Source: Stramonita haemastoma
Lineage: Eukaryota; Mollusca; Gastropoda; Neogastropoda; Muricidae
DNA length: 64,000 bases
NCBI GenBank assembly: GCA_030674155.1
Contig: CM060320.1
Span: 13,508,520-13,572,519 of the forward strand
Direction of reading: 5' to 3'
Within the stretch, counting starts at the first letter, position 1, and every line of letters begins with the position of its first letter. Positions 1 through 15,620 of the stretch are shown here, piece after piece. The position numbers and the translations under genes were made by a program. A model generated the notes under the pieces. It made no database searches. It was not told the origin of the DNA and worked only from the letters and a program-made list of their open reading frames with translations.

Positions 1-262
1 GCCAATGTATACCAATGGTACTGTTTTTTCACCTCTGATATAAAACAGGCTGATGCATACCACTGGTACTGTTTCTTCACCTCTGATATAAAACAGGCCG
101 ATGTATACCAATGGTACTGTTTCTTCACCTCTGATATAAAACAGGCCAATGTATACCACTGGTACTGTTTTTTCACCTCTGATACTAACAGGCCTATGTA
201 TACCAATGGTACTGTTTTTTCACCTCTGATATACAGCAGGCTGATGTATACCACTGGTACTG
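1..262. repeat. 48-bp tandem repeat, about 5.5 copies
   Basis: Units start at 1, 49, 97, 145, 192 and 240. Each reads roughly GTATACCAATGGTACTG, then a pyrimidine run, CACCTCTGATA and an ACAGG end. The period is 48 bp (one unit 47). The array is cut by the window edge, so its true length is unknown. No coding role is evident. Confidence 0.9.
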
Positions 263-289
263 GGTTTTTTTGGGGGGGTAGGATCTTTT

Positions 290-665
290 TTGTTCCAAGG
301 CTAGAATTCCGAGGTTTACCAATAGTGACTTTTTGCGTATATGCAACCGTTTTTTTGCTCACCATTAAGGGTTGGTGGTGGTGGTGGTGGTGGTGGTGGT
401 GGTGGTGGTGGTGGTGGTGGTGGTGGTGGTTTGGTTTGGAGAGGGGGGGGGTATTCCTCCGCCAGAGTTCCCAGGTTCTCCAATTGTGAGATTTTGTGTA
501 TGCTCCGTTTTTGCCCACCATTAAGGGTTTGGTTTGGGGGGGGGGGGATTTGTTTGGGTTTGGTTAGGGTTTGGTATTTTCCGATCCTGGGCTGGAGCTT
601 GGGGGTTCACCAATGATGGAATTGTGCTCATGCAGCCCTTTTAGCCACCATGAAGTTTCTGGATT
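290..665 (+). repeat. Dispersed repeat fragments (GGCTAGAGTTCCxAGGTT type) around a (TGG)n microsatellite
   Basis: Three diverged copies of the same roughly 75-bp segment occur at about 296-370, 455-530 and 575-650. Each has a GCTAGAGTTCC-like start, a GTTCACCAATxGTGAGAT middle and an end near CACCATTAAGGG. A (TGG)n microsatellite (373-430) and G-runs separate them. Related fragments recur at about 8405-8500, 10098-10200, 11400-11490, 26288-26400 and, reversed, 46855-46945. This looks like an old dispersed transposable element. Confidence 0.6.
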
Positions 666-1121
666 TAAAAACGAGCATGCTGATGAAATTATTGAAATGA
701 GAGGCATGAAACTCGCTTGGTCATTGTTTTCTTTAGAACATTTTTTTTTTATCAGCAGCTGGCTCATGTTTCTTCTTTTCTTTTCCAAAACAGCTGGGGG
801 GGGGGGTTCCAAAGCCAATTAGGGCTGAATTTTCTATGTGTTAGAAAAACAAATTTGGACAAGTGTAATATGACTCCGTTGAGAAACGGCCGTCATTTAG
901 CGGCACAGAAAAGATGGAAAGACGATCCCATTCAAAAAACAAGATCTTTTCCATCAGAGGAAACGCTGAGGTTGGAGTTTATATAGGATTATTAGTTTGC
1001 AGTTGTTGTTGTTGTTGTTGAGGGGAGGGTGGGGTGGTTGTGATTCAAACATGCTCTGCCAGGTTTAATTTGTCGAGAGAGAAGTGACCTGTAAAATTCA
1101 GTACAGTGTTCCAAGGACTCT
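666..1121. other. No recognised gene or repeat
   Basis: Mixed-composition sequence with short T and G runs and a small (GTT)n near 1003-1020. Short open frames lack splice-signal context or family resemblance. Nothing supportable was seen. Confidence 0.4.
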
Positions 1122-1254
<133 letters not shown>

Positions 1255-1470
1255 GAAATTTATTCTTTTATATCGAGGATAATGGAATAAGCACTCTTGT
1301 GCTTTTTTACATCCAGTCTTCGTGTGTATGCAGTTTTGTAAATGTCACCTGTTCCCACCGGCACACGATGGCTTACTCTTACGAAAAGCGGAACAGGATT
1401 TAACGTGTGCGCAAGATGTTCTGCGTGCGTTCGGACACGGGGCCTCGGTTTAAAGTCATTCGGATGAGAC
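1255..1470 (-). mobile_element. SINE family A copy (minus), truncated
   Basis: Contains the family A tail (TATCGAGGATAATGGAATAAGC on this strand), the CACACGATGGC block and the central GTGCGCAAGATGTTCTGCGT block. The tRNA-like head is missing. It is joined head-to-head with a plus-oriented copy starting near 1473, which creates a long inverted repeat (1401-1526). Confidence 0.75.
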
Positions 1471-1472
1471 TC

Positions 1473-1830
1473 GAAACCGAGGCCCCGTGTGCGAATGCAC
1501 GCAGAACATCTTGCGCACACGTTAAAACCCCGTTCCACCTTTCGGAAGAGTAGGCCATCGTGTGCCGGTAGGAGCGGATGACAAAATTATAACAAACCAG
1601 CATGCACACAGGTGTCGTGTTTAGACACCATCCCTGAGGAAAAATCGGGGAGTTGGAGTCCCAGAGCGGCTCGGGGCTGTAGGTATATGGCAACGGTACT
1701 GGAACCATTCGTATCGGTCAATGCCCTTCCAATGGATCATTCCAGTGCCGTGGAGAAGGGGGGTCTGCTGCATGGGTAACAGCTTGCCCTCCATACATAC
1801 TTGCCCAGGCTTTGCGCTCTAAAGTGTACA
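1473..1830 (+). mobile_element. Composite SINE-like element (family A core plus a second body)
   Basis: Begins with the family A core (AAACCGAGGCCCCGTGTGCG) and continues into a distinct roughly 250-bp body with the blocks GTGTCGTGTTTAGACACCAT, GGGGAGTTGGAGTCC, CCAATGGATCATTCCAGTG and CAGGCTTTGCGCTCTAAA. The same composite recurs at 34180-34580, so it is a mosaic family and not a chance junction. Confidence 0.7.
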
Positions 1831-2160
1831 GCAGCAACAAGACAACAACAGTTGATCATCGTTGTTCGTCGTTGATCTTTGCGCCTGGTGGCAGCATGAT
1901 CTGTGGCTCTGTAGGTCAAATGCAAGCGCTTTGATTTGTCTTTAAAAGATAGCGCTATACAAATTCCATGTATTAATTTTTAAAAAAATTAATCATCCGA
2001 AGGACTTGTGGGGAGAGTGGAGTCAGCACTGATCTTAACTCCAGAGGAAAAATCTCGACTGGAATCGAACCCGGGTCGTCAAATTGCGAGCGCAATGTTC
2101 TGACCACTAGGCTATTGTTTCTCATCACTTGTTTGAGCACTAATGGCGATTTTTTTAGAT
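1831..2160 (-). mobile_element. SINE family A head fragment (minus) after a TAGCGCTATA-type tail fragment
   Basis: At 1915-1975 there is a short element tail with AAGCGCTTTGATTTG and TAGCGCTATACAAATTCCAT. Related copies are near 33335-33400 and 47125-47190. From about 1985 to 2125 the minus strand reads as a family A SINE head: B-box-like GGTTCGATTCC and A-box-like TAGCCTAGTGGTCAGAAC, followed by the ACTCCACTCTCCCC body. Confidence 0.7.
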
Positions 2161-2600
2161 ATCTGCACCTGGGATTCATGCAGCATCACAAAACCTCAAA
2201 CACTTTTCGGATATGCTGCACCTGAGACACACAAAACAAACCCCTCTCCACATGACTGCTGGCTGTGTTGTATTCTTCGTCTGACAGTAGCTAAAGAGCA
2301 GAACTGAGTCTCCGCAAAAATTGGGGAGTGGAAGAGGATGGTGGAGGGGAGGTAATCTAGTCCAATTCAACACAGCCATGTCAAGGCCGGCCTCGTCTTT
2401 TCACGACGTAAAAACAAGTTTAGTAATGTTAGAATTGGATCAGCTACCAAAAAAAATAATAATACAATATAAAAAATAAATAAGATGCACGTACAATGGC
2501 CTTTTCTGCCAGAATATTTGGCATGAAACATGAATGATGTCTTACACTTCCATGCCACACATATAGTAGGCGCGTAGGCACACACACATACAGAGAGAGA
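2161..2600. other. No recognised gene
   Basis: Unremarkable AT-leaning sequence. Short open frames show no family resemblance. Confidence 0.4.
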
Positions 2601-2689
2601 GAGAATGAATGAATGAATGAACATTTTTATTGAGGGAAAAGATTAAGCACAATGTGGCTTGTTTCACCCAGCCCTCTATAAATGAAAGA

Positions 2690-2935
2690 GGGAATCAATC
2701 AACCAACCAATCAATCAACCAATCGTATAATTCAAGTATAACACTATGAAAATCAAAATTTGGTGAATCAATCAAGCAATCGTATGATTTAAGCATAAAG
2801 CTATGACATAAAAAAAAAATTAAACAACTAGTGAATCAATCAACCAACCGTTCTATTAAACATAAAGCTATGAAAGTCAAAAACAAGTGAATCGATCTGC
2901 CAATCATTCAATTAAATGTAAAGCTATAAAATGTC
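2690..2935. repeat. Degenerate tandem repeat, about 4 copies of roughly 60 bp
   Basis: Four diverged units each contain a GTGAATCAATCAAxCAA start, an AATCxTxxxATT middle and an AAAGCTATGA end (starting near 2693, 2763, 2831, 2887). The array lies between a SINE-like tail (about 2605-2690) and another repeat. Confidence 0.65.
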
Positions 2936-3053
2936 AGGGAATATCAGGAAACTGCAAGATGTGAAACATGAATAAACCAACAGAATAGAGACGGTTGCAT
3001 AGACAGGACAGACACGAGACACAGAGAGAGAAATGAGAAAGTGAGAAAGTGAG

Positions 3054-3513
<460 letters not shown>

Positions 3514-3847
3514 GAAGAGGAGAGGGGATGAGGTACGGGCTGTAATTATCTTTTTCAGCTCCTGAAGAAGAAGGAATGGACAAAGAAAAGAGAACAATAG
3601 AATAGAAGGAAAGAGGGAGAGAAGGAGCAAGACGATGTGGAAGAGGAGAGAAAAAGAAGGATCAGGGAAACAACAAGAACTACAATTATGCAAGTTAGTA
3701 CCTATTCATGTCAAGCGAGAAAATCATAACATACACAAGATTATACAAAGGTTTCATCAGAAATCAGAACTATAATGTGCACCTAGACATTTCAGTGAAA
3801 TAGAAACGCTTTACATAAGAGACAGACAAATGGTGGGGGGAAGAGAC
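3514..3847. other. No recognised gene
   Basis: Purine-rich unique-looking sequence between two copies of the (AGGCA)n-associated element. No supported feature. Confidence 0.35.
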
Positions 3848-4120
3848 AAAGCAAGGCAAGGCAAAGGCAAGGCAAGGCAAATTCTTTTATTCGAGGATAA
3901 TGAATAAGCACTCGTGTGCTTTTTTACATCTAGTCCTCGCCCTTATCAGGGATAAAATCAAGATTTTAAAAAATCCTTAAACTAAACAATAACAATAATG
4001 AAATATCAGAACAAGAAACTATACCCAGTACCAAACAACATACAAGAAATAAGGACACTATATATGATAAGATGATAAAAATGCACCCATTCTGAAGATG
4101 AAAATCAGTAGTCACAATCA

Positions 4121-4125
<5 letters not shown>
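3848..4125 (-). mobile_element. Dispersed element with (AGGCA)n and a shared SINE-type tail, copy 2
   Basis: Near-duplicate of 3054-3390: an AAGGCAAGGCAAA tract, TTCTTTTATTCGAGGATAAT, the TTACATCTAGTCCTCGCCC block, and GACACTATATATGATAAGAT followed by AAAAATGCACCC. It ends in another (AG)n tract (4121-4238). Confidence 0.65.
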
Positions 4126-4925
<800 letters not shown>

Positions 4926-4929
4926 GAGA

Positions 4930-4958
4930 CTGATTGATTGATTGATTGTGATTGATTG

Positions 4959-5010
<52 letters not shown>
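4930..5010. repeat. (ATTG)n microsatellite
   Basis: About 20 copies of GATT/ATTG with two short interruptions. Confidence 0.95.
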
Positions 5011-5011
<1 letters not shown>

Positions 5012-5147
5012 AATCTTTGTTTCCAAGGGCGAAAATATGTAAGTCTTTACATATTTTTTGTTTCATCTTGTTTTTTCCTCTAAGTAGGGACTAACATTAG
5101 TAATAACAAATAATAACTTACGTAAACTTAGAGAGACGGACAAAAAC

Positions 5148-5159
5148 ACAGAGAGAGAG

Positions 5160-5222
<63 letters not shown>
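5148..5222. repeat. (AG)n microsatellite
   Basis: AG tract followed by a short (GT)n at about 5248-5265. Confidence 0.95.
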
Positions 5223-5225
<3 letters not shown>

Positions 5226-5269
5226 ACAGACACAGAGACAAAGATTGTATGTGTGTGTGTGTGTGTACG

Positions 5270-6600
5270 TTTCAGAGCAAAAGGAGTTCTTTATCAGCAT
5301 TTCAACAACTTTCATTGATTTATCCCCCCTACAATGCGTGCGCACAACGCCAAACCTTCAATAACACACCATTACAACGTACCAGCTTCCCAAACCAATA
5401 ACTGCCAGCCTTCTCTCAACCAATCAGAGAATCTTAGCCAAGCAGACGATAGATCTATGCCGAACCATTGTCAGAGTGTAGGAATGAGGCAGAAGAAGCA
5501 AGACAGGATACATACTGCTTCACTTTCTCAGATTTGTTCTGCGATGTTGGACACACAACATTCTGCTTATTTTGTTCATGGGAATCGTTCACCTGTTTTT
5601 GTAATGAAGTTTAGGCGAGCAATGTTCGTCATTTTCAGCTGCATTTTCTTCAGAAGTTGTGGGGCATCGTAGTAGTAGTAGATAAAACGATTATTTCTAC
5701 TAGTGCGTATTAGTTTAGTTTGTTTTTATTTTTTTCCCTGCTGTGAACGCTGACAGAATTTGAACTGGGTTTTTGAGTTGTTTTGATTGGTTGGTAAGTT
5801 TTTGTGGGGTTTTTTTTTGTCTCGTGTAGGGTAGATTGATGTGGATATTTTGAAGGCTTTTTTTTTGGTGCTGAAACAGCACTAACAGAAACACTTAATG
5901 TGTGTTTATATCTCGATAATATCTTCGTGGTCAGTTGGACCTGAAACAATTTCAATTCGTTAAAGATTGTCAGTGCGAGCTACGAAAGTGTTTTATAAGA
6001 GAGAAAGAAAAAGAGTGAAAAGGAAGACATCAGAAAGAGGCGAAGGAGAACTACAGGGGAAAGGAAGAACAGGATAAGTCTGAGACAACAAGTACAGGAA
6101 GAGACGACGAATACGAAAAGAGCAGCAACAACATCGACAACAACATTGACAACAACAACAACAACAAACAGAAGAAAAGAGGAAGGTAAAAAACTATTTG
6201 ATAGTATCCCTGGATATCTGTTCACAAAAGACACTAAAAAGATCAACAACAACAACAACAACAACAGCAAAAAGAACAAGGCGAAAAGCATGTGAGAGAA
6301 TTCCACAGATGTCTATCAACAAATGAAAAAATAAAGAAAGACAACAGTCCGTTACAGCAGCAAGGATAATAACAAATAAAAGGGGAAAAGAAGAAAACAA
6401 AGCAACAACAAAAAACGTGATAAAATCCAAAAGACAATAGTCAACAAACGTTGAACACAGAACTAACCATCGATAATATGACTAACCCAAACCCTAGGGT
6501 CCAAAAAACAACAATAACAACAACAGCAATAACAACAGCCACAATATAAAAAAAAAGCATAATCATCACCACCACCACCATTAAAAACAACAACAATAAC
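5270..6600. other. Largely unique sequence upstream of the PAN-domain gene, no supported exon
   Basis: Most of this stretch is free of the dispersed repeats seen elsewhere. It contains an AAC-rich patch (about 6120-6560) and an open frame of 112 codons (5334-5672) with no recognised similarity. The first exon of the PAN-domain gene could lie here or further upstream, but no start or splice evidence fixes it. Confidence 0.3.
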
Positions 6601-6675
6601 AATGCTTCACTCACACAAACCACAACCATACCCACCACCAACCCCTACATCTCCTGCCTCTCTCTCTGGCTATAG

Positions 6676-9928
<3,253 letters not shown>

Positions 9929-10660
9929 TCTGCGCCACACCTGCTGTTTAACTAACTGCACTGATGAACCGCTGGCTGTCTTCTCTTTTCTTTTCTTTTT
10001 CTTTCTTTGTGTGTGTGTGTGTGGGGAGGGGGGGCAGTTTGAGGGGAGTGCTGCTGCTATTTTGTGGGGAGTTTTGTGGGGCGTTTTCGTTGTTCGGCTA
10101 GAGTTCCCAGGTTCACCCATAGTGAGATTTTGCGTAGCTTAAAAATGCGAAAGTTTGCCCCCACCACAGTAACAGCATTCCGACTTCGGGGATAATAATG
10201 TCTAAACACGATACCAGTGTGTGTGAGCGAGGGTTTTTTTGTTTGTTTTTTGTTGTTGTTTTCTTTCTTCTTTTTTTTTTGGGGGGGGGGTATCTTTTCG
10301 TTTTGTTTTTGTTGTTGTTGTTTTTCCATTGTTTGGTGGATTGGTTGGTTGGTTGGTTTTTGTTTTGTTTTTGTTTCAGTCGTCCGATCATACCGGCACG
10401 CAGTAGCCTTCTCTTCTAAAAGGCGGGACGGGATTTGACCTGTGGGCAAGATGTTCTGCATGCATTCGTACACGAGACGTCGGTTAGTGTAGCTTTACCT
10501 GAAGGACTTTCGGGGGAATGGAGTCGGTACTGATGTTAATTCCAGGGGGGAAAATTCCCTTGGAGGGACACCTCAGTGATGGGTCGAACCCAAGCTGTCA
10601 GATCGCGAGCTCAACACTCTAACCACTTAACCTTCCTGCCCCCTCCCTAGGCCCTTCTTG
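9929..10660 (-). mobile_element. 3' flank of PAN gene with composite SINE-like fragments
   Basis: After the stop come (GT)n, G-runs, a GGCTAGAGTTCC-type fragment (10098-10200), T/G-rich filler, then a minus-oriented SINE core (GGGCAAGATGTTCTGCATGC, ACTTTCGGGGGAATGGAGTC) with a tRNA-like head (GGTCGAACCCAAGCTGTCAG to about 10642). No AATAAA was assigned to the PAN gene. Confidence 0.5.
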
Positions 10661-10709
10661 TGTTTACAGGTCAGGTTAGGGGTCTACTGGGCCGGACACA
10701 AATGCCAGT

Positions 10710-10710
<1 letters not shown>

Positions 10711-10755
<45 letters not shown>
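10711..10755. repeat. (AAT)n microsatellite
   Basis: About 15 uninterrupted ATA/AAT triplets. Confidence 0.95.
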
Positions 10756-10758
<3 letters not shown>

Positions 10759-10838
10759 TTTTTTTAAAAAACGCGGTTACACCACTGTTGGTAGACAACC
10801 CTGTGCTGACCAACAGTTGTAAATAACCTGTTATGTGT

Positions 10839-11115
10839 CTATCGGGATAGCTCAGTAGTCAGAGCACTCGCTTTCTCCCAGCCAAGGTTAAGCAGCATCA
10901 AGCGTGGTTACCAATTGGATGGGTGACCGTTTGCGCGCCTTGGCTTCAGTACAGTCCCCCAGTCCATCCAGCTGTAAATGGGTACCTGCCCTCTTTAGGT
11001 AAAGGAGCTAGGGAGAGGAGATGGGCGTCACCCTCAATATGCTGGCCCCTGGAGAAGATGAGGTCTCTGACGCCTCGCTCCCCTACGACCGCACAGGTTA
11101 TGGGACACCTTTGCT
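10839..11115 (+). mobile_element. SINE family C copy 1: tRNA-like A box joined to 5S-rRNA-like sequence
   Basis: Begins with GGGATAGCTCAGTAGTCAGA, an A-box-like tRNA head, and then reads GGTTAAGCAGCATCAAGC and TTGGATGGGTGACCG (about 10885-10930). These line up with the 5S rRNA internal promoter (AAGCTAAGCAGGGTCGGGC and TTGGATGGGAGACCG, from memory). The body has CCAGCTGTAAATGGGTACC, GAGGAGATGGGCGTC, ATGCTGGCCCCTGGAGAAG and TATGGGACACC. Other copies are at 15218-15445 and 18817-19095. Confidence 0.7.
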
Positions 11116-11900
11116 TTTTTTTCTTCTTTCCTCTTTTCTTTGTTTTCTTTTTTTTTCCTTGGTTGTTTTGTTGTTGTTGACGCTTTTGACTAAATTCTTG
11201 GTCTACTGCACTAGACAGTGGGCCAGTTTAAACAATGAAAGTACAGTTGCACCACTGTGGATGCACTCACCGTCGTTGTGAGAGAAATTGGTGGGTGGGT
11301 CGTGTCTCTCTTCTGCCCCCCCCCCCCCCCCCCCCCTTTTTTTTTTTTTGGAGGGGTGGATGCACAAAAAAAGTCATTGTGCTTTTTTTTTCTCGTTCCT
11401 GACCTAGTGTTCCAAAGTTCGCCCACTGTTAAGATAGCTGCATTTTGACTTCGGGGTTGATGTCTAAACAAGACACCAGTGTGCATGCTGTTTTGTTATT
11501 GTTTTATTTTTTGAGGTGCTTGGTTTTGTTTTTTTGTTGTTGTTTTGTTTGTTGTTGTTGTTTTTTTTGGGGGGGTCTTTTTATCACCCGTTTCTACCTG
11601 CACGAAATGACCTACTCTTTCAAAAGGTTGAACTTGTTTTCAACCCAATGCACAAAATGGTCTGCGTGCGCTCACACACAGGAATTCGGCTTATATATAT
11701 AGTATCTTCCGAATGACTTTTGGGGAAATGAAGTCGGTACTCCAGGGATAAAAACCCTCAAATGGGTGCCTCAGAAGTAGCTTGATTCCGGGCCTTTAGA
11801 CCACGAGGCAACGTTTCAACTATTAGGCTACCCCCCCCCCCCCCCCCCCCCCCCTTATTTGAATATAGATAGCATCACCACCTTCTGAAAATTGTTTGAA
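11116..11900. other. Repeat-laden intergenic sequence
   Basis: Holds T-rich filler, C/T homopolymer runs (11317-11349), a GTTCCAAAGTTCGCCCAC-type dispersed fragment (11400-11490), diverged SINE body (11700-11790) and a poly-C run (11832-11854). No gene is supported. Confidence 0.5.
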
Positions 11901-11901
11901 A

Positions 11902-11902
<1 letters not shown>

Positions 11903-11960
<58 letters not shown>

Positions 11961-11983
11961 CTCTCTCTCCCCTCTCTCTCTCT

Positions 11984-12019
<36 letters not shown>
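11903..12019. repeat. (CT)n followed by (AAGC)n
   Basis: CT tract 11903-11983, then nine AAGC units to 12019. Confidence 0.95.
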
Positions 12020-12364
12020 CCTGAAGATGAAGTGCATTTTGTGTTATACTGTCCAGTGTTAGGATGTTAGGCAGAGTTACATCCCTGTGAAATATAGAAG
12101 GCAGCCTAATTCATTTAGATTCTGTTTACTCATGGCGTCAACTCAGCATAAACTTGTGCGCAGCCTCACTCTATATTTGTGTAAAGCCTTTAGAATAAGA
12201 GATATTTTATCATCGTAAGTCATATTTTTTGCTACTGATTTTGTTGCTATACATTTTTGCTGTTGTCATTGCTGTTGTCTTTTATTCCACACCAAAATAC
12301 TAAGCAGTTTGGCAACTCCCTTCATGTATGGGCCAATGGCTTTTTGTGAATAAATCATTCGAGT
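12020..12364. other. No recognised feature
   Basis: Unique-looking AT-rich sequence without a supported open frame. Confidence 0.35.
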
Positions 12365-13084
<720 letters not shown>

Positions 13085-13410
13085 GGAAACACAAGGGTCT
13101 ACAAACACAAGGGTCTACAAACACAAGGGTCTACAAACACAAGGGTCTACAAACACAAGGGTTACAAACACAAAGGTCTACAAACACAAAGGTCTACAAA
13201 CACAAGGGTCTACAAACACAAGGGTCTACAAACACAAGGGTCTACAAACACAAGGGTCTACAAACACAAAGGTCTACAAACACAAAGGTCTACAAACACA
13301 AGGGTCTACAAACACAAAGGTCTACAAACACAAAGGTCTACAAACACAAGGGTCTACAAACACAAGGGTCTACAAACACAAAGGTCTACAAACACATGGG
13401 TCTACAAACG
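13085..13410 (+). repeat. 16-bp minisatellite, about 20 copies
   Basis: Unit ACAAACACAAGGGTCT with an A/G variant (AAAGGTCT) interspersed. Units are nearly identical, which implies recent expansion or homogenisation. The three translated frames (KHKGLQ, TQGSTN, NTRVY) are artefacts of a 16-bp period. Confidence 0.95.
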
Positions 13411-14084
13411 TCAGACAGGGACACTGTATGTCAGTGTGTACGGTGCCTCAACGTGGGGGAGGTAGGGGCAACTACGGGGTGTGAAAACTAGGCATGCGCT
13501 GGATTTGGTAGAGAACACTGTCTTGCTATTTTGATTGGGGAGTGATCACGTGAAGTGACAAATGCGTCATGACAGATTGTTGAGATATCAGGTGATGTGA
13601 GAATTGTGCCGTTGTTGACAGATTACATGATGTGAGAGTTATGCCATTGGCAGATTACATAATGTGAAAAGTATGCCATGTATTTGGTGGAGTCCTGTGA
13701 TGTGTGAAGAATTACCCCATGGACTAGTGGGAAGATCTCATGTCAGAATCATGTCATGGATTTGTGGGAATTACGTGATATCAGAATTACACACTGATTT
13801 AGGAAGAATCACATGATGCTAGATTTTGAGTTATTACGTGATGCAAGGATTGGATCATGGATTTTCGGGAGATCACGTGATATCAGATTTATGCAATGGA
13901 TTCGGAGAATCACGTGATGTGTGACTTAGCCGATGGATTTTCATAAAATCTTCTTATTTGTGGGTCAGTCTTTGAACCTGAATATGGTTTTGAAAAAATC
14001 GATAATTTGTTTTGTCAAACATTTGGGTGTTGTGTTCTTGCTTGTTTGTTCTTGCAACACATGGTTATTTTTTTTATTATTACT

Positions 14085-14520
14085 ACTTTATGTCACAGCA
14101 GATTTATCTGCTGAAATTCGGGCTGCTCTCCCTGGGGAGTGCGTAGCCACAAGTGCAGCGCCACCCATTTTTTTCTTTTACCTGTCTGCAACTGTATTTG
14201 TTTCCCTATCAGAGTGGCTTATATCTACAAATTTTTGCCAAAGACAAGCTTTTGTTGTTGTTGGTTCTTTTACCTGCGCTAAATAATGGTGTAACACAGG
14301 GACCCCTTGTTTATTGTTATCACCCAAAGACTAGCACACAAACCACCACTCATGGTCTAATAGATGTGGGGGGGGGGGAGTTTTGGGCCCAAATGGGATT
14401 GGAACAACCCCATACACTCCAATGGGGTTCGAACTACCCCACACTCCGACCCAGACTTTTCCCTTTCTAGACAGGTGAATTATCTCTAGACCACTGATCC
14501 ACCTAGAAGTTCTTAAAAAG
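14085..14520 (-). mobile_element. SINE family E copy 1 (minus), tRNA-like head
   Basis: Contains TACTTTATGTCACAGCAGA, GAAATTCGGGCTGCTC and GACTAGCACACAAACCACCA, ending in GACCACTGATCCACC. On the minus strand the right end reads as a tRNA-like head (GGTGGATCAGTGGTCTAGAG). A second copy is at 14735-15100, and fragments lie near 30375-30430, 30695-30830, 32577-32625 and 44085-44200. Confidence 0.6.
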
Positions 14521-14734
14521 TGTAAACTTGGCATTATGGTGTGTGAGTATTGTGGAAAATTACATGATGTGGGAATTGCGCATCATTTTGGGGGAGATTG
14601 TATGACTTGAGGACAGTTATACAGTGGGCTATAGATTGTGTACCACTTACACTGACTTTATGAACTAACAAGTATACAGTGAGTTATGGATTGAATTACA
14701 TACCTCTTTCAATGATGGCAAATTCTTCTGGTTG

Positions 14735-15100
14735 AAATTTTTGTCAGCCCACCGGGAGAAAACTTCTATTGCCACAAGAGCAGTGGCATTCATTTTCCCC
14801 TCTCTGGGAGTATGTTAATCTTGTTTCTCTTTTTCTTAGGCCTACACTTTTCTGATGAATTTTACCTAGGATAACTCTCTTGCTACTATGGATTCTTCTT
14901 TTACTTGTGCTAAGTGTACGTGGCACTCGGAACTTTAGTTTATCATCTCACGCAAAAGACTAGCATTCAGATCATCACTTATTGTCTTAAAGATGAACAA
15001 TAATTTTCTTACTCCAGATGGGAATCAAACCCATGGCCTCCTGCTGTCTGGACAGGTGCATGACCTCTAGATCAATGATCTACTTTCTCTTTTGTGAGGT
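14735..15100 (-). mobile_element. SINE family E copy 2 (minus), tRNA-like head
   Basis: The minus strand starts with GATCATTGATCTAGAGGTCA (A-box-like) and then GGGTTTGATTCCCATC (B-box-like) at about 15010-15090. The body then matches copy 1 (CAAAAGACTAGCATTCAGAT on the plus strand). Confidence 0.65.
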
Positions 15101-15217
15101 AGCTCTGATATTGCTTAGTATTCTTTAGAATGTGGCAACATCATATGCAGTGAGAATTACGCACTCAAGAACGCAGAAGTCATGCCATGTGAAATTTTGG
15201 CGATGGTTTGTGGGGGT

Positions 15218-15445
15218 CTGGCACAGAATAGCCCAGTGGTCAGAGCACTGCTATCCCCAAGCCAATGTTAAGCAGTTTACCCAGCTGTAAATGGGTACCT
15301 GCCCTCTTTAAGATCAGGGAAGGTAAAGCAGCGAGGGAGAGGAGATGGGCGCCGCCCTCAATATGCTGGTCCCTGGAGAAGCTGAGGTCTCTGATGCCTC
15401 GCTCCCCCACGACCACATAAGGTTATGGGACACCTTAAACTTTAC
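15218..15445 (+). mobile_element. SINE family C copy 2
   Basis: A-box-like ATAGCCCAGTGGTCAGAGCA and TGTTAAGCAGTTTACC are followed by CAGCTGTAAATGGGTACC and ATATGCTGGTCCCTGGAGAA. The 5S-like C-box segment of copy 1 is deleted here. Confidence 0.7.
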
Positions 15446-15620
15446 CTTGTGGGAGTCGAGATTTGGGGATGTAAACATTTTGTGTAAAATGACAAGAAGA
15501 TCGCATTATATGAATATTGCATTGCATTGTAGATGAGGTCACGTGATCATGCGTACTACACAATGTATTGAGGGAAAGTCACATGATGACTATATTCAAG
15601 GAGCACACCGTTGCATGTTT

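Larger units (their letters stand above)
13535..15620. repeat. Degenerate minisatellite (about 45-55 bp) rich in CACGTGA, interrupted by SINE insertions
   Basis: Repeating theme: GGGAGATCACGTGATGTGAG then AATTATGCCATGGATTT. TCACGTGA or one-base variants (TCACATGA, TTACGTGA, TTACATGA) appear near 13547, 13626, 13775, 13808, 13833, 13875, 13910, 14560, 15540 and 15580. The array is split by SINE-like elements at 14085-14520, 14735-15100 and 15215-15445, so it is older than those insertions. Confidence 0.6.

Noticed and set aside
5334..5672. 112-codon frame upstream of the PAN gene
   Set aside because: No signal peptide, no recognised motif, no splice evidence; kept only as unique sequence.
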